Part shown: positions 32,423 through 43,493 of the stretch, piece by piece
Layout of the letters: each line of letters begins with the position of its first letter
How positions within the stretch are numbered: position 1 is the first letter of the stretch
Assembly (NCBI GenBank): GCA_000802095.1
Contig: JUEB01000011.1
Location: 282,911-346,910 of the forward strand
Reading direction: 5' to 3'
Source: Peptococcaceae bacterium BICA1-7
GTDB lineage: Bacteria > Bacillota > Desulfotomaculia > Desulfotomaculales > Desulfocucumaceae
Length of the DNA stretch: 64,000 nt
Notes under the pieces: generated by a model
The model's input: only the letters and a program-made list of their open reading frames with translations
Database searches by the model: none
Told to the model about the DNA's origin: nothing
Program-made: the position numbers and the translations under genes

Positions 32423-33370
32423 CTAATCATCATCTTTTCGTAATGAAAGCCCCAGTTCATTGAGCTTATTGATAACTTCTTCCAGTGATTTTTTGCCCAG
32501 ATTCCTGACCTTCATCATATCTTCTTCATTGCGCTGAATCAGTTCATCCACCGAATTTATACCGGCGCGTTTCAAACAGTTGTAGGAGCGTACAGAAAGA
32601 TCCAGTTCCTCAATAGTCATCTCCAGTATCTTGTCCTTCTGCTCCTCTTCTTTCTCAACCATTATTTCAACGTCATTTACGGTTTCGGTTAGTCCGATGA
32701 ACAGCCTCAGGTGCTCTCCCATAATCTTTGCCGAAAGACTTACAGCCTCATCGGGCCTTATGCTGGCGTCAGTCCATACCTCCAGCGACAGCTTGTCGTA
32801 ATCTGTACGCTGGCCCACCCGTGTATTCTCGATAGTGAAATTGACCTTGCGCACAGGGGTGAAAACCGAGTCAACCGGTATTACCCCTATGATATGGTCG
32901 CCTTTTTTGTTCTTTTCGGCGGATACATAGCCCCGCCCCTTGGCCACCGTCAATTCCATGAAAAGCCTGGCATTGCCTGAAAGGGTGGCGATGTGCAGCT
33001 CCGGATTAAGAATGTCTATGTCGGGATCGTGAATGATGTCTCCGGCAGTGACCGCCCGCTCGCCTTTGGCCTCAATGCGCATCAGCTTTTCCTCATCGGA
33101 GTACATTTTAAGGCACAGGCCTTTGAGATTCAGTATTATGTCGGTGACGTCTTCTTTTACACCAGGGATGGTGGAGAATTCATGCAGCACCCCGTCTATT
33201 TTTACCGATGTTACAGCTGCACCCGGCAGAGAAGAAAGCAGAATCCTGCGGAGGGAGTTCCCCAGGGTTATGCCATAACCCCTTTCCAGGGGCTCCACCA
33301 CAAATCGGGCGTAGTTATTCTCCTCACTCATTTCGGCACATTCTATTTTCGGCTTTTCTATTTCCAACAT
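32423..33370 (-). CDS. rpoA: RNA polymerase alpha subunit
   Basis: A 315-residue subunit that starts polymerase assembly. The N-terminal dimerisation domain holds [25 protein letters not shown]. The C-terminal domain (~245-315) has [19 protein letters not shown] and the helix-hairpin-helix [19 protein letters not shown] for UP-element and activator contacts. Spacing to rplQ is 13 bp. Confidence 0.98.
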   Translation of the reverse strand: MLEIEKPKIECAEMSEENNYARFVVEPLERGYGITLGNSLRRILLSSLPGAAVTSVKIDGVLHEFSTIPGVKEDVTDIILNLKGLCLKMYSDEEKLMRIEAKGERAVTAGDIIHDPDIDILNPELHIATLSGNARLFMELTVAKGRGYVSAEKNKKGDHIIGVIPVDSVFTPVRKVNFTIENTRVGQRTDYDKLSLEVWTDASIRPDEAVSLSAKIMGEHLRLFIGLTETVNDVEIMVEKEEEQKDKILEMTIEELDLSVRSYNCLKRAGINSVDELIQRNEEDMMKVRNLGKKSLEEVINKLNELGLSLRKDDD

Positions 33371-33421
33371 AAAAAGGTAACCTCCCTAACGGCCGGAATA
33401 ACCCATAGGCATGAACACAAT

Positions 33422-34054
33422 TTATCTGGAATACAATTCCACAATAAGGTGCTCCTGCACGGGGACGTCTATTTGGTCCCTGGCGGGAAGTGCAACTAGT
33501 CGGCCTCTGGCCGGCTCGGACTCGTATTCCAGCCAGGCGGGAGGGGTCCTGTCAGCTGCCCTTTCCATCATTTCTTTAATACGTGGAGATTCTTTACTCT
33601 TCTCCCGTACCTCAATAACGTCTCCAACCCGGGTCAAAAACGAGGGGATGTTTACTTTCCTGCCGTTAACGGTAAAATGCCCGTGCCTTACAAGCTGACG
33701 GGCCTCCACCCTTGACGATCCCAGACCAAGGCGGTAAACCACGTTGTCCAGGCGTCTTTCCAGAAGGCGTAAAAGGTTTTCACCAGTAATGCCCTGCTGT
33801 CTTTCAGCCTTTTCAAAATAATTCCTAAACTGTTTTTCAAGTATTCCGTAAATCCGCCGGGTCTTCTGTTTTTCACGCAGCTGAGTGCCGTATTCGCTTA
33901 CCTTTGGTCTTCTGCCACCCTGGCCGTGCATGCCGGGGGCGTAACTCTTTCTGTCAATGGCGCATTTACCGGAATAGCACCGGTCGCCTTTCAGGTAGAG
34001 CTTCATGCCTTCCCTGCGGCAGAGCCTGCATTGAGCCTCTGTATACCTTGCCAT
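33422..34054 (-). CDS. rpsD: Ribosomal protein S4 (zinc-binding form)
   Basis: A 210-residue protein with four N-terminal cysteines (C9, C12, C26, C31 in [10 protein letters not shown] and CYSGKC), so the C+ zinc version. The S4 RNA-binding domain is at [19 protein letters not shown]. It is encoded inside the alpha operon between rpsK and rpoA, unlike Bacillus, where rpsD is elsewhere. Confidence 0.97.
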   Translation of the reverse strand: MARYTEAQCRLCRREGMKLYLKGDRCYSGKCAIDRKSYAPGMHGQGGRRPKVSEYGTQLREKQKTRRIYGILEKQFRNYFEKAERQQGITGENLLRLLERRLDNVVYRLGLGSSRVEARQLVRHGHFTVNGRKVNIPSFLTRVGDVIEVREKSKESPRIKEMMERAADRTPPAWLEYESEPARGRLVALPARDQIDVPVQEHLIVELYSR

Positions 34055-34073
34055 TTAAAACACACGCACCTCC

Positions 34074-34463
34074 TTAAACTCTCCGGCGCTTGGGAGGCCG
34101 GCATCCGTTATGTGGAATCGGTGTTACATCCTTGATGAGGTTAACTTCAAGGCCGGCGGCCTGCAGAGAGCGAATTGCCGCTTCCCGGCCGGCGCCTGGT
34201 CCCTTTACCATTACTTCGACCTCTTTCATACCGTGATCCATGGCTTCTTTGGCAGCTTTTTCAGCGGCCAGCTGGGCAGCAAAGGGCGTGCTCTTCCTGG
34301 AACCTTTGAAACCTACACCACCGGCGCTGGCCCATGAAATGGCGTTGCCCTTTACGTCGGTAATAGTCACCACGGTATTGTTAAAGGTGGACTTAATATG
34401 GGCCACCCCACGGTCAATATTCTTCTTTTCACGCCTTTTGGTACGGACGGCGCGACGTGCCAT
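34074..34463 (-). CDS. rpsK: Ribosomal protein S11
   Basis: A 129-residue protein of the platform. [36 protein letters not shown] and the C-terminal [18 protein letters not shown] are diagnostic. It is 19 bp before rpsD. Confidence 0.97.
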   Translation of the reverse strand: MARRAVRTKRREKKNIDRGVAHIKSTFNNTVVTITDVKGNAISWASAGGVGFKGSRKSTPFAAQLAAEKAAKEAMDHGMKEVEVMVKGPGAGREAAIRSLQAAGLEVNLIKDVTPIPHNGCRPPKRRRV

Positions 34464-34486
34464 TCTCTAACCCCCTTTAGAATCAA

Positions 34487-34858
34487 TTATTTCTTACGGC
34501 GCACTCCCACGGTCTTCTTGGGACCTTTACGGGTTCGGGCATTGGTCTTGGTCCTCTGACCCCTCACCGGCAGTCCTCTGCGGTGCCTGAGGCCACGGTA
34601 GGAACCAATCTCAATAAGCCTTTTGATATTGAGAGCCACCTCACGGCGGAGGTCACCCTCAACCTTGTGGTTCTTTTCAATCGCCTCACGCAGCCTGTTT
34701 ATTTCCTCTTCCGTCAGGTCGCGCATCCTGGTGTCCGGGTTAATCCCGGTCTGCTCAAGGATTTTCTGGGATGTGGGTCTTCCTATACCATAAATATAGG
34801 TAAGGGCAATTTCCACCCGTTTATCCCGAGGCAGGTCGGCTCCTGCAATACGTGCCAT
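34487..34858 (-). CDS. rpsM: Ribosomal protein S13
   Basis: A 123-residue head protein: [33 protein letters not shown] and the basic end [19 protein letters not shown]. It is first of the rpsM-rpsK-rpsD-rpoA-rplQ block and follows rpmJ after a gap that holds a heptamer repeat. Confidence 0.97.
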   Translation of the reverse strand: MARIAGADLPRDKRVEIALTYIYGIGRPTSQKILEQTGINPDTRMRDLTEEEINRLREAIEKNHKVEGDLRREVALNIKRLIEIGSYRGLRHRRGLPVRGQRTKTNARTRKGPKKTVGVRRKK

Positions 34859-34906
34859 TCCTTTATAAACACCTCCCGCTAAATACCTTATACTGAAAAT
34901 TATTAC

Positions 34907-34948
34907 CGGTCGGAAGTCAGAATTCAGAATTCAGAATTCAGAATTCCG
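34907..34948. repeat. 7-bp periodic intergenic repeat, locus 9
   Basis: Units CGGTCGG, AAGTCAG, three times AATTCAG, and AATTCCG, all in register, in the transcribed gap between rpmJ and rpsM. Confidence 0.9.
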
Positions 34949-35034
34949 GGCATTCCTTATATTTTTTCATGAACTAATGGTGTTGGGTCAATCCATGATG
35001 TCCGGATATACATAAAGATAACCCCAAAGAAAAA

Positions 35035-35163
<129 letters not shown>

Positions 35164-35177
35164 TTAAAGGCCATGCT

Positions 35178-35396
35178 TTACTTGTAGCGGTAAACTATCC
35201 TTCCCCTGCTCAGATCATACGGGGAAAGCTCCACCATAACCCTGTCCCCGGCCAGAATGCGGATGAAATTCATACGAATCTTTCCTGACACGTGGGCCAG
35301 CACTTTATGACCATTTTGAAGTTCAACTCTAAACATGGCGTTTGGCAGAGGCTCAACAACAGTACCCTCAACTTCTATAACATCCTGTTTTGACAT
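35178..35396 (-). CDS. infA: Translation initiation factor IF-1
   Basis: A 72-residue S1-fold protein, [20 protein letters not shown] at the start and [15 protein letters not shown] at the end. The start is the internal ATG that gives the exact family length; the frame is open 26 codons further upstream. It binds the 30S A site during initiation. Confidence 0.96.
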   Translation of the reverse strand: MSKQDVIEVEGTVVEPLPNAMFRVELQNGHKVLAHVSGKIRMNFIRILAGDRVMVELSPYDLSRGRIVYRYK

Positions 35397-35430
35397 TAGT
35401 CTTTTATCCAACCTCCTCATTCCAAGGTTT

Positions 35431-35736
35431 TTAAGTGTAGTTGGCGATAAACTCTTCAAGTGACCTCCGGACATTCAGGTCGGTTACCTTGAGGCCGGCC
35501 CTTACTCTTTCACCAATTTCCAGTGAAACATCCGGGTACGCCTTCAGGTGCTTCCTGTTTTTGATCTTTGGGCTGACCACCTTACGGACTTCACCATCCA
35601 CAACCTTCACCTTGCTATCCGGGCACTCCTCCAGGACCAGGTAAAATTTACCCCTGTCCCGGCCGGCCGTAGAAACCACCAGCCTCCCCGGGTCCAGATT
35701 GTAATGCAAACCCTCCACCCCCGTAGAACCGGTCAT
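35431..35736 (-). CDS. KOW-domain RNA-binding protein (L14e-like)
   Basis: A 101-residue protein. [20 protein letters not shown] is the KOW/L14e-type strand pair, followed by a basic linker ([16 protein letters not shown]) and a C-terminal helix. The start ATG overlaps the map stop (ATGA), so translation is coupled. Such genes are common between map and infA in Clostridia. It probably binds ribosomal RNA; the precise role is unknown. Confidence 0.85.
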   Translation of the reverse strand: MTGSTGVEGLHYNLDPGRLVVSTAGRDRGKFYLVLEECPDSKVKVVDGEVRKVVSPKIKNRKHLKAYPDVSLEIGERVRAGLKVTDLNVRRSLEEFIANYT

Positions 35737-36479
35737 AGCCGTGTAAGTATCTCCGGTTTGTCATCGGTGATGGCAACAGTATGCTCAAAATGTGCGGACT
35801 TTTTCATGTCCTTGGTAACCACAGTCCAGTTATCCGGAAGGGTGCGCACTTCATGAGTGCCCATATTAACCATGGGCTCAATTGCTAATGTCATTCCGGC
35901 CTCCAGTCTCGGGCCCCTGCCCGCCCGGCCGAAATTGGGTACTTGAGGCTCTTCGTGCATGCTTCTGCCTATCCCGTGCCCCACATAGTCCCGCACAACC
36001 GAGAATCCGTTGCCCTCAACGTGCGTTTGTACGGCGTGGGAGATATCTGAGAGCCGGTTTCCTACAACCGCCTGCTCAATGCCATGATAGAGAGAGTCCT
36101 CCGTCACCTTTAGAAGCAGGCTGGTATGGCCGTCTATTTCACCTACAGGCAGCGTAACAGCGCTATCCCCATAATAACCATTTATTTCCGCCCCGACATC
36201 AATACTAATAATATCACCATTTTCCAGTACCCTTAAACCGGGAATCCCATGCACCACCTGCTCGTTTGGAGATGCGCAGATAGTTGAAGGAAAACCGTAC
36301 AGTCCCTTAAACGCCGGCCTGGCTCCCTTTGCTATGATAAAGCTCTCCGCAATACTGTCCAGCTCGGCTGTGGTCACCCCGGGCTTTACCACCGGGGCAA
36401 GTTCCCTGAGAGCCCCGGCCACAACCCTGCCGGCATCCCTCATATAGGTTATTTCCTTCTCTGTTTTTAAGGTTATCAT
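35733..36479 (-). CDS. map: Methionine aminopeptidase, type I
   Basis: A 248-residue metalloprotease that removes the initiator Met. The metal ligands are visible: Asp in IISIDVGAEINGYYGDSAVT (two), His in GHGIGRSMHEEPQVPNFG, Glu in AIEPMVN and a C-terminal Glu in FEHTVAIT. The usual adk gene between secY and map is missing; map starts 13 bp after the secY stop. Confidence 0.96.
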   Translation of the reverse strand: MITLKTEKEITYMRDAGRVVAGALRELAPVVKPGVTTAELDSIAESFIIAKGARPAFKGLYGFPSTICASPNEQVVHGIPGLRVLENGDIISIDVGAEINGYYGDSAVTLPVGEIDGHTSLLLKVTEDSLYHGIEQAVVGNRLSDISHAVQTHVEGNGFSVVRDYVGHGIGRSMHEEPQVPNFGRAGRGPRLEAGMTLAIEPMVNMGTHEVRTLPDNWTVVTKDMKKSAHFEHTVAITDDKPEILTRL

Positions 36480-36492
36480 AGTGCCCTACCCC

Positions 36493-37752
36493 TTACTTAA
36501 TGAAGCCCTGGTAGCTGCGCATAAGCATGTGCGACTCCATTTGCTTCATGGTATCCAGCGCCACGCCCACCACGATGAGCAGTGAGGTCCCCCCGAAATA
36601 TATGTTGGGAATCTTGGTGGCCATAAGTACAAAGTTGGGCAGTATGGCAATCAGAGCAAGGAACACAGCGCCAGCAAGAGTTACCCTTCCCATTACCCGG
36701 CTGATATACTCCGCCGTAGGCCTGCCGGCCCTTATACCGGGGATAAAGCCCCCGTATTTTTTAATGTTGTCGGCCATATCAACTGGATTCATGATCACTG
36801 CGGTATAGAAATAGGTAAACCCTATAATCATCAGCGCGTAAAACATTGTGTGCAGGAAGGTGCCCCAGGCAAATACCGAAAGGTACCAGGCAGCCACCTT
36901 GCTGTTGACAAAATACCGGGCAATCTGCTCGGGAAACATCATTATTGAAGATGCGAATATCACCGGTATAACCCCCGCCTGGTTAACCCGCAGCGGAAGG
37001 TGGGTGGACTGGCCTCCGTAGACCCTGCGGCCCACAACGCGCTTGGCGTACTGAACAGGTATACGGCGCTGCCCTTCCTGAACGGTCACTATGGCGGCAA
37101 TTACCACACCTGCAATAACCACCAGCAGCAGCAGGCTCAGTATATTTATAGTTCCTGTCTTCAGATACTCCGCAAGGCTCATTAAAGCCGACGGAAGCCT
37201 GGAGACAATACCTGCAAATATAATCAGTGATATACCGTTTCCTATTCCCTTTTCGGTAATCTGCTCACCCAGCCACATCAGAAGAGCTGTTCCAGCAGTA
37301 AGGGTTAAGGCCACCATCAGGTAATTCCATACCGTGGGGTTATCCATGGCCACCTTCATGGCGGCTGTTGTGCCGATACCCTGAATAAAGGCCAGCACAA
37401 CGGTCAGATACCTTGTATACTGGGTTATCTTTTTCCTTCCCTCTTCCCCCTCCTTGGCCAGCCTTTCCAGGTGAGGTATAACCACCGTCAGCAGCTGCAT
37501 TATAATTGAAGCATTGATATACGGTGTTATACTCATGGCGAAAATGGAGAAGTTTTTGAAGGCGCCTCCGGATATAACGTCAAAGAACCCGAACAGGGTA
37601 TTGCTGGCCACAAGGTCGGCAAAAACCTTGCTGTCAACTCCCGGCACCGGAACATGAGCACCCAGCCTGAACACAAAAAGCAAGGCCAGGGTAAAGATTA
37701 TTTTTCTTCTTAGCTCGTGAATCTTCCAGGCAGCCTGCAGGGTGCTTATCAT
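36493..37752 (-). CDS. secY: Preprotein translocase subunit SecY
   Basis: A 419-residue channel subunit with ten predicted membrane helices. Family parts include FRLGAHVPVPGVD after helix 1, the plug-side ITPYINASIIMQLL, the cytoplasmic loop GQRRIPVQYAKRVVG for SecA and ribosome contacts, and NPVDMADNIKKYGGFIPGIRAG. Its partner secE is at the other end of the super-operon. Only 1 bp separates it from rplO. Confidence 0.97.
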   Translation of the reverse strand: MISTLQAAWKIHELRRKIIFTLALLFVFRLGAHVPVPGVDSKVFADLVASNTLFGFFDVISGGAFKNFSIFAMSITPYINASIIMQLLTVVIPHLERLAKEGEEGRKKITQYTRYLTVVLAFIQGIGTTAAMKVAMDNPTVWNYLMVALTLTAGTALLMWLGEQITEKGIGNGISLIIFAGIVSRLPSALMSLAEYLKTGTINILSLLLLVVIAGVVIAAIVTVQEGQRRIPVQYAKRVVGRRVYGGQSTHLPLRVNQAGVIPVIFASSIMMFPEQIARYFVNSKVAAWYLSVFAWGTFLHTMFYALMIIGFTYFYTAVIMNPVDMADNIKKYGGFIPGIRAGRPTAEYISRVMGRVTLAGAVFLALIAILPNFVLMATKIPNIYFGGTSLLIVVGVALDTMKQMESHMLMRSYQGFIK

Positions 37753-37753
37753 G

Positions 37754-38209
37754 TTAAATCACCTCAGCTTTACCGCCCGAGGCCACTATCTTCTCGGCGG
37801 CTGATTTGCTGAAAGCATGGGCTTTTACAGTTAATGCCTTGGATAAGTCACCGTTGCCCAGTATTTTTACCCCGTCACTTATTTTCTTGATCATTTTGTT
37901 TTCCAGCAGGGTTTCGGGAGTAACCACGGCGCCTGCCTCGAACCTGTTCAGAGCGTCCAGGTTTACAGTAACAATATATTTTTTAAAGGGATAATTGGAG
38001 AATCCCCGCTTGGGCATACGCCTCTGCAGGGGCATCTGACCACCCTCAAAGCCGGGCCGCACACCCCCGCCGGAGCGGGCATTCTGCCCTTTATGACCTT
38101 TGCCGGCAGTCTTACCGTTTCCCGTTCCAATCCCCTGGCCTTTTCTGTTAGGCTTTTTCCGTGCCCCGGGATTGGGTCGCAAATCGTTTAACTGGACCAA
38201 AGACTGCAC
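37754..38209 (-). CDS. rplO: Ribosomal protein L15
   Basis: A 151-residue protein: [20 protein letters not shown], the glycine/arginine-rich [20 protein letters not shown] and [17 protein letters not shown] are diagnostic. It precedes secY almost without a gap. Confidence 0.97.
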   Translation of the reverse strand: MQSLVQLNDLRPNPGARKKPNRKGQGIGTGNGKTAGKGHKGQNARSGGGVRPGFEGGQMPLQRRMPKRGFSNYPFKKYIVTVNLDALNRFEAGAVVTPETLLENKMIKKISDGVKILGNGDLSKALTVKAHAFSKSAAEKIVASGGKAEVI

Positions 38210-38215
38210 CTCCTT

Positions 38216-38404
38216 TTAAGCTTCTTCTACCTTAACCAGGTGAGAAACCTTTTTTATCATACCCATAACGATGGGACTCTCTTCTTTTATCACAGAGCTG
38301 TTAGTCTTTTTAAGTCCCAGGGTTTTTACCGTGGCCCGCTGATCCTCGGGCCTGCCTATAATGCTCTTAACCAGAGTAATTTTTAGCTTAGCCAAGTTAT
38401 TCAC
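38216..38404 (-). CDS. rpmD: Ribosomal protein L30
   Basis: A 62-residue protein. [20 protein letters not shown] and [17 protein letters not shown] are the L30 signature. Spacing to both neighbours is a few bases. Confidence 0.95.
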   Translation of the reverse strand: MNNLAKLKITLVKSIIGRPEDQRATVKTLGLKKTNSSVIKEESPIVMGMIKKVSHLVKVEEA

Positions 38405-38406
38405 TC

Positions 38407-38907
38407 CTAACCCAAAAGTTCTTCCACCGTTTTGCCCCGGAGCCTTGCTACATCCTGCGGGGTTTTCAGGCTCTTAAGAGCGGTCATAGTGGCATGAACC
38501 ATGTTGTTGGCATTATTGGACCCCAGAGATTTGGTAAGAATATCCCTCACTCCGGCCAGTTCCAGGATAGCCCTCACAGGACCTCCTGCAATTACTCCGG
38601 TACCTGGGGCAGCTGGTTTTAAAAGCACTTTTCCTGCTCCGAATATACCCAGCACCTCGTGAGGAATGGAGGTTCCAGAAAGGGGAACCTCGACCATATT
38701 TTTCTTAGCGTCCTCTATCCCCTTGCGGATAGCCTCGGGAACCTCTCCAGCCTTCCCCAGACCGGACCCGACATGGCCGTTTCCGTCACCTACCACGACC
38801 AGGGCCGAGAAACTGAATCTCCGGCCACCCTTCACAACCTTGGCCACCCGGTTTATATATACTACCTTTTCGGACAATTCGAGCTTGCCAGCATCAATCC
38901 TGGACAC
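38407..38907 (-). CDS. rpsE: Ribosomal protein S5
   Basis: A 166-residue protein with the dsRNA-like N-terminal domain [20 protein letters not shown] and [20 protein letters not shown], then a C-terminal fold with [23 protein letters not shown] start. Confidence 0.97.
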   Translation of the reverse strand: MSRIDAGKLELSEKVVYINRVAKVVKGGRRFSFSALVVVGDGNGHVGSGLGKAGEVPEAIRKGIEDAKKNMVEVPLSGTSIPHEVLGIFGAGKVLLKPAAPGTGVIAGGPVRAILELAGVRDILTKSLGSNNANNMVHATMTALKSLKTPQDVARLRGKTVEELLG

Positions 38908-38940
38908 CTGTTTCCCTCCTTTAGCGGGCTAAAAGCCCGT

Positions 38941-39309
38941 TTAAAACTGCAGGCCGCCTTCCCTGGCCGCATCGGCCAGAGCCTTTATACGCCCGTGATA
39001 AAGATACCCGGCCCGGTCAAAGACAACTGTTTTTATGCCCTTTTCCAGGGCCACTTTAGCTATAAGCCCTCCTACAGCAATGGCTGCTTCCTTGTTGCTG
39101 CCACGGGCCAGTGTTCCCTTGAGCTCAGGAGACAGACTGGAAGCGGTTACAATGGTTACACCCTTGCCATCGTCTATAAGCTGGGCGTAAATGTTGTTCA
39201 GGCTTCGAAAAACATTTAGGCGCGGCCTGTCGGCGGTGCCGGATATTTTATTGCGAACCCGCTGCTGCCTTTTAGCCCGCACTTCCTTGCGGTCGGGTCT
39301 GTTAATCAC
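38941..39309 (-). CDS. rplR: Ribosomal protein L18
   Basis: A 122-residue 5S-rRNA-binding protein: [20 protein letters not shown], a central ASS-x-ELKG segment and the end [20 protein letters not shown] start. Confidence 0.97.
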   Translation of the reverse strand: MINRPDRKEVRAKRQQRVRNKISGTADRPRLNVFRSLNNIYAQLIDDGKGVTIVTASSLSPELKGTLARGSNKEAAIAVGGLIAKVALEKGIKTVVFDRAGYLYHGRIKALADAAREGGLQF

Positions 39310-39331
39310 CAGATTTCAACTCCTTCGCCAC

Positions 39332-39880
39332 TTACTTCTTGCCTTTTCCGCCAGCCTTACCGGCCTTGCGGCGGATACGCTCGCCCTCGTATTTAATACC
39401 TTTGCCCTTATAGGGCTCAGGCTCCCTGACCGCCCTTATATTGGCGGCAAAGGCACCCACCTTTTCCTTATCAATACCCTTTACAATCACCTTGGTGGGA
39501 GCTGGAACTTCTATTTCAATTCCCTCGGGAGGATTCATTTCAACGGGGTGAGAATAACCTACGGCCAGAACCAGTTTATCTCCCTGCTTGGATGCTCTGT
39601 AGCCAACTCCTGCAAGCTCCAGCGTTTTCTGAAAGCCGCTGGTTACCCCTACCACCATGTTGTTTAAAAGTGACCTGGTAAGGCCGTGCAGGGATCTGTC
39701 GGCAATACTTTCCGATGGCCTTTCAACCGTCAGCACTCCATCCTCAACCTTTAAGATCATGTTGCCATGTATTTCTCTCTGGAGGGCTCCCTTGGGACCC
39801 TTTACCGCTACAGCTGTTCCGTCTATGGAGATATCAACTCCACCTGGCAGCGGTATGGGCATTTTACCAATTCTCGACAT
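39332..39880 (-). CDS. rplF: Ribosomal protein L6
   Basis: A 182-residue protein: [34 protein letters not shown], and [19 protein letters not shown] at the end. The ATG that gives MSRIGK follows GGAGGTG; a GTG two codons earlier is less suitable. Confidence 0.97.
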   Translation of the reverse strand: MSRIGKMPIPLPGGVDISIDGTAVAVKGPKGALQREIHGNMILKVEDGVLTVERPSESIADRSLHGLTRSLLNNMVVGVTSGFQKTLELAGVGYRASKQGDKLVLAVGYSHPVEMNPPEGIEIEVPAPTKVIVKGIDKEKVGAFAANIRAVREPEPYKGKGIKYEGERIRRKAGKAGGKGKK

Positions 39881-39907
39881 TTTCACACCTCCTGCGAAAA
39901 AACCAAA

Positions 39908-40306
39908 CTACCAGATATAGCAGATTACTTCTCCGCCCAGGCCAAGCTGCCGGGCTTTTTTGTCGGTCATTATTCCCCTGGAGGTCGATATAACGGCTAT
40001 ACCCAATCCTCCGAGCACCTTTGGAACCGAATCCTTACGGGCATACACCCTTAGTCCGGGCTTGCTGATTTTTTTAAGCCCGGTAATAACTCTTTCCTTA
40101 CCGCCGCCGTACTTCATATACACCCTGATTACGCCCTGCTTGCCGTCTGCAACATATTCACAGTCCTTTATGAAACCCTCTTCCTTAAGAATATCGGCTA
40201 TAGCCTTCTTCATCCTGGAAGCCGGCGCCTCGACTTTTTCATGATAAACGGTATTGGCGTTGCGAATACGGGTCAAGAAGTCGGCAATTGGGTCAGTCAT
40301 TACCAT
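39908..40306 (-). CDS. rpsH: Ribosomal protein S8
   Basis: A 132-residue protein: [16 protein letters not shown] near the start, [20 protein letters not shown], and the C-terminal [21 protein letters not shown]8 is the classic translational regulator of the spc operon in E. coli; no such site was assigned here. Confidence 0.97.
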   Translation of the reverse strand: MVMTDPIADFLTRIRNANTVYHEKVEAPASRMKKAIADILKEEGFIKDCEYVADGKQGVIRVYMKYGGGKERVITGLKKISKPGLRVYARKDSVPKVLGGLGIAVISTSRGIMTDKKARQLGLGGEVICYIW

Positions 40307-40327
40307 GCGTTACTACCTCCTTCCACA

Positions 40328-40513
40328 TTACCAGCTGGCCTTGCGGATTCCTGGAATCTCGCCGCGATAGGATAATTCACGGAAACATATACGGCAGATT
40401 CCGAATTTCCTCATATACGCATGTGGCCGGCCGCACAGTTTACATCTATTGTACTTGCGGACCTTATATTTCGGCGCCAGCAAGTTCCTGTTGATCATTG
40501 ATAGTTTTGCCAT
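40328..40513 (-). CDS. rpsZ: Ribosomal protein S14, zinc-dependent type Z
   Basis: A 61-residue short S14 with the zinc set C-x-x-C / C-x-x-C in [14 protein letters not shown] and [11 protein letters not shown]. It ends in [11 protein letters not shown]. The symbol rpsN is also used for this gene. Confidence 0.96.
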   Translation of the reverse strand: MAKLSMINRNLLAPKYKVRKYNRCKLCGRPHAYMRKFGICRICFRELSYRGEIPGIRKASW

Positions 40514-40562
40514 CTTCTCCCTCCTTCTTGGGGATGATGCTTTGTTTTTTCTTACCGCGAAA

Positions 40563-41111
40563 CTATGCAGCCCTAAAGGGCATGCCCATCAGTTTCAGAA
40601 GCTCCCTGGCCTCTTCATCGGTCTTTGCGGTAGTCACAAATATTATGTCCATACCGCGAACCTTATCGATTTTGTCATACTCGATCTCCGGAAATATAAG
40701 CTGTTCCTTTACTCCCATGCTGTAATTACCACGCCCGTCAAAAGACTTGGGCGATACTCCCCTAAAGTCTCTCACCCTGGGGAGGGCAATATTGAAAAGC
40801 TTATCCACAAAATGATACATCCGATCACCCCGTAGGGTTACCTTACAGCCAATTTTCATTCCCTCGCGCAGTTTGAAGGCGGCAATGGATTTTTTGGCCT
40901 TAGTTATAACCGGGCGCTGTCCGGTTATGATGGTAACGTCACTTACCGTAGCATCCAGGGCCTTGCTGTTCTGGATGGCTTCTCCCACGCCAACGTTAAC
41001 CACTACTTTATCCAGCTTGGGAACCTGCATGATGTTATCATAGTTAAATTTTTCCATCATGGCCTTAATTACTTCATTTTGATACTTTTCCTTTAGTCTT
41101 GACACCAACAT
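40563..41111 (-). CDS. rplE: Ribosomal protein L5
   Basis: A 182-residue 5S-rRNA-binding protein: [35 protein letters not shown], and [20 protein letters not shown]. The ATG start follows GGAGGG closely; the longer frame overlaps rplX. Confidence 0.97.
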   Translation of the reverse strand: MLVSRLKEKYQNEVIKAMMEKFNYDNIMQVPKLDKVVVNVGVGEAIQNSKALDATVSDVTIITGQRPVITKAKKSIAAFKLREGMKIGCKVTLRGDRMYHFVDKLFNIALPRVRDFRGVSPKSFDGRGNYSMGVKEQLIFPEIEYDKIDKVRGMDIIFVTTAKTDEEARELLKLMGMPFRAA

Positions 41112-41130
41112 TCCCTCCTTTCCGGCGAGG

Positions 41131-41451
41131 TTAACCCAGCACTTCTCCACATTCTTTGCACACCCTGGCCTTCTTTCCGTCTCCCAGGATTTTTTTGTTT
41201 ATCCTGGTAGGGGTATTGCATTTTGTGCAGTAAAGCATCACATTCGAGCTGTGCATGGGGGCAGGTTTCTCCATAATACCGCCCTGAGGCAGTTTCTGAG
41301 TGGGCCTGGTGTGGCGCTTTACTATATTAATACCATCTATGATAACCCGGCTTTTTTCGGGGTCCACATTAATTACTTTACCCTTTTTCCCCTTTTCCTT
41401 ACCTGCGGTAACAAGGACGGTATCTCCCTTGCGCACGTGAACTTTCGGCAT
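41131..41451 (-). CDS. rplX: Ribosomal protein L24 with C-terminal zinc finger
   Basis: A 106-residue protein. [20 protein letters not shown] is the KOW region. The C-terminus carries C-x-x-C pairs ([20 protein letters not shown]) of the zinc-binding version. Confidence 0.97.
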   Translation of the reverse strand: MPKVHVRKGDTVLVTAGKEKGKKGKVINVDPEKSRVIIDGINIVKRHTRPTQKLPQGGIMEKPAPMHSSNVMLYCTKCNTPTRINKKILGDGKKARVCKECGEVLG

Positions 41452-41511
41452 GTTTCACACCTCCTATGGTGGCGCTTTTTGTCTCCTGCTGTGAATCCCG
41501 GTCCCGGGCTG

Positions 41512-41880
41512 CTATAAAACCTCAGGGGCCAGGGAGATTATTTTCATAAAGTCACGATCCCGAAGTTCCCGGGCTACCGGTCCGAAGATACGGGTGCCCT
41601 TGGGGCTTTTATCGTCCTTTATGATTACTGCGGCATTTTCATCGAACTTGATATAAGATCCGTCCGGCCGCCTTACTTCCTTGCTTGTTCTAACTACCAC
41701 GCACTTTACCACGTCGCTTTTCTTAACAACGCCGCCTGGCGTGGCTTCCTTAACAGCACAAATGATTATGTCGCCAACCCGGGCATAACGCCTCATTGAC
41801 CCGCCCAGTACCCTGATGCACATAAGTTTGCGGGCTCCTGTATTGTCGGCAACGTTAAGCATGGTCTGCACCTGGATCAT
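41512..41880 (-). CDS. rplN: Ribosomal protein L14
   Basis: A 122-residue protein: [20 protein letters not shown] and [20 protein letters not shown] are diagnostic. It lies between rplX and rpsQ, the usual place. Confidence 0.97.
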   Translation of the reverse strand: MIQVQTMLNVADNTGARKLMCIRVLGGSMRRYARVGDIIICAVKEATPGGVVKKSDVVKCVVVRTSKEVRRPDGSYIKFDENAAVIIKDDKSPKGTRIFGPVARELRDRDFMKIISLAPEVL

Positions 41881-41909
41881 GTTTTACAACCTCCCTTTAA
41901 CCGCTGCGA

Positions 41910-42173
41910 CTAGATCTGATGTGCCCGCTCCAGAATCTCCACTACCCGCCACCTTTTATCCTTGGAAAGGGGCCTGGTTTCCATGATTTTGACCTTATCG
42001 CCAATATTGCAGGCATTTTGCTCATCATGGGCCTTGAACTTATTGGTTTTCCTGAAGGTGCGCTGGTACAGGGAGTGCCTGACCAGTGTCTCAACGGACA
42101 CCACGACGGTTTTATCCATTTTATTGCTGACCACGTAGCCGGTACGGGTCTTGCGTAAATTTCGGCCTTCCAC
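41910..42173 (-). CDS. rpsQ: Ribosomal protein S17
   Basis: An 87-residue OB-fold protein: [20 protein letters not shown], the KAHDE segment and [19 protein letters not shown]. Confidence 0.96.
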   Translation of the reverse strand: MEGRNLRKTRTGYVVSNKMDKTVVVSVETLVRHSLYQRTFRKTNKFKAHDEQNACNIGDKVKIMETRPLSKDKRWRVVEILERAHQI

Positions 42174-42188
42174 TTGGTACTACCCCCC

Positions 42189-42392
42189 TTATACCGGGAA
42201 AAAACCCAGTTCCCTCTGGCGTATGATAGTTTTTACCCTTGCGATATCTTTTTTAACTTCCTTGATTCTCATCGGGTTATCAAGTTGGCCCGTGGCCAGT
42301 TGAAATTTCAGCTTGAACAGTTCATCCTTGGAGTCATCCAGGGCTTTTTTCAATTCATCAGCAGACATTTCTTTTATCTCCTTAACCTTCAC
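42189..42392 (-). CDS. rpmC: Ribosomal protein L29
   Basis: A 67-residue protein: [20 protein letters not shown], then [20 protein letters not shown]. The GTG at 42392 (MKVKEIKE) is preferred to the GTG three codons earlier because of family length. It overlaps the end of rplP by 11 bp. Confidence 0.95.
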   Translation of the reverse strand: MKVKEIKEMSADELKKALDDSKDELFKLKFQLATGQLDNPMRIKEVKKDIARVKTIIRQRELGFFPV

Positions 42393-42813
42393 CGGCCTCA
42401 CCTACTTCCCCACGTCTTATAAATTTAGTTTTTATGGGCAGCTTATGAGACGCCAGGCGCATAGCTTCCTTGGCCACCTCTTCGGGAATTCCGGCCAGTT
42501 CAAACAATACCCGGCCCGGCTTTACAACAGCCACCCAGTACTCAGGAGCGCCCTTGCCGCTTCCCATACGGGTTTCGGCCGGCTTCTGGGTAATGGGCCT
42601 ATCCGGGAAAATTCTTATCCAAACCTTACCACCACGTTTGATATAACGCGTCATGGCAATACGTGCCGCCTCAATCTGCCTGCTGGTTATCCACGCTGCT
42701 TCCAACGTCTGAAGACCAAAATCTCCAAAATGAAGCTCGTTTCCACCCTTTGACTTGCCAGTCAGACCGGGGCGGTGCTGTTTACGGTACTTAACCCTCT
42801 TAGGTATCAACAT
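42382..42813 (-). CDS. rplP: Ribosomal protein L16
   Basis: A 143-residue protein: [40 protein letters not shown] and [20 protein letters not shown]. The ATG start gives the normal length; the frame is open a further 23 codons upstream into rpsC. Confidence 0.97.
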   Translation of the reverse strand: MLIPKRVKYRKQHRPGLTGKSKGGNELHFGDFGLQTLEAAWITSRQIEAARIAMTRYIKRGGKVWIRIFPDRPITQKPAETRMGSGKGAPEYWVAVVKPGRVLFELAGIPEEVAKEAMRLASHKLPIKTKFIRRGEVGEAGEG

Positions 42814-42818
42814 AAAGC

Positions 42819-43481
42819 CTATTCGCCTCCTTGTCCGGCAGCGGGCTTGGCTTCCGGCAAAACTTCTCCTTTGTACATCCAAACTTTTACGCCAATTTTA
42901 CCGTAGGTGGTATTGGCTTCCGCAAAGCCGTAATCGATGTCGGCCCTCAGGGTGTGCAGGGGCACCTTGCCCTCGCTGTACCACTCGGACCTGGCTATCT
43001 CAGCTCCGGCCAGTCTTCCGGCACAGGCCACCTTGATGCCCTTTGCCCCCATCTTCATGCTGCGTGAAACAGACTGTTTCATCGCCCTGCGGAAGGCAAT
43101 TCTTTTTTCCAGCTGGCTGGCCACATTCTCGGCCACCAGTTGGGCATCGGTTTCGGGAATCTTAATCTCGGCAATGTTAATATGAACTTGTTTGCCGGTC
43201 ATTTTCTCCAGAATTTTACGAAGGTTCTCCACCTCGGTACCGCCCCTGCCAATAACTATTCCAGGCTTGGCGGCATGAATGGTAAGCTTTACCCTGTTGG
43301 CGGCTCTTTCTATCTGTATCCTGGAAACACCGGCTGCAAACAGTTTTTTCTTTACAAACTTGCGGACTTTGACATCTTCCATCAGAAGGGAGGAAAAATC
43401 TTTTTTACCGGCAAACCATTTGCCATCCCAGTCCTTGATAATGCCTATCCGCAAACCCTTTGGATTAACCTTCTGGCCCAC
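42819..43481 (-). CDS. rpsC: Ribosomal protein S3
   Basis: A 220-residue protein at the mRNA entry site: [20 protein letters not shown], the KH domain [18 protein letters not shown] and [20 protein letters not shown]. The GTG or ATG start is close to rplV. Confidence 0.98.
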   Translation of the reverse strand: MGQKVNPKGLRIGIIKDWDGKWFAGKKDFSSLLMEDVKVRKFVKKKLFAAGVSRIQIERAANRVKLTIHAAKPGIVIGRGGTEVENLRKILEKMTGKQVHINIAEIKIPETDAQLVAENVASQLEKRIAFRRAMKQSVSRSMKMGAKGIKVACAGRLAGAEIARSEWYSEGKVPLHTLRADIDYGFAEANTTYGKIGVKVWMYKGEVLPEAKPAAGQGGE

Positions 43482-43493
43482 ACTAGCCCTCCT

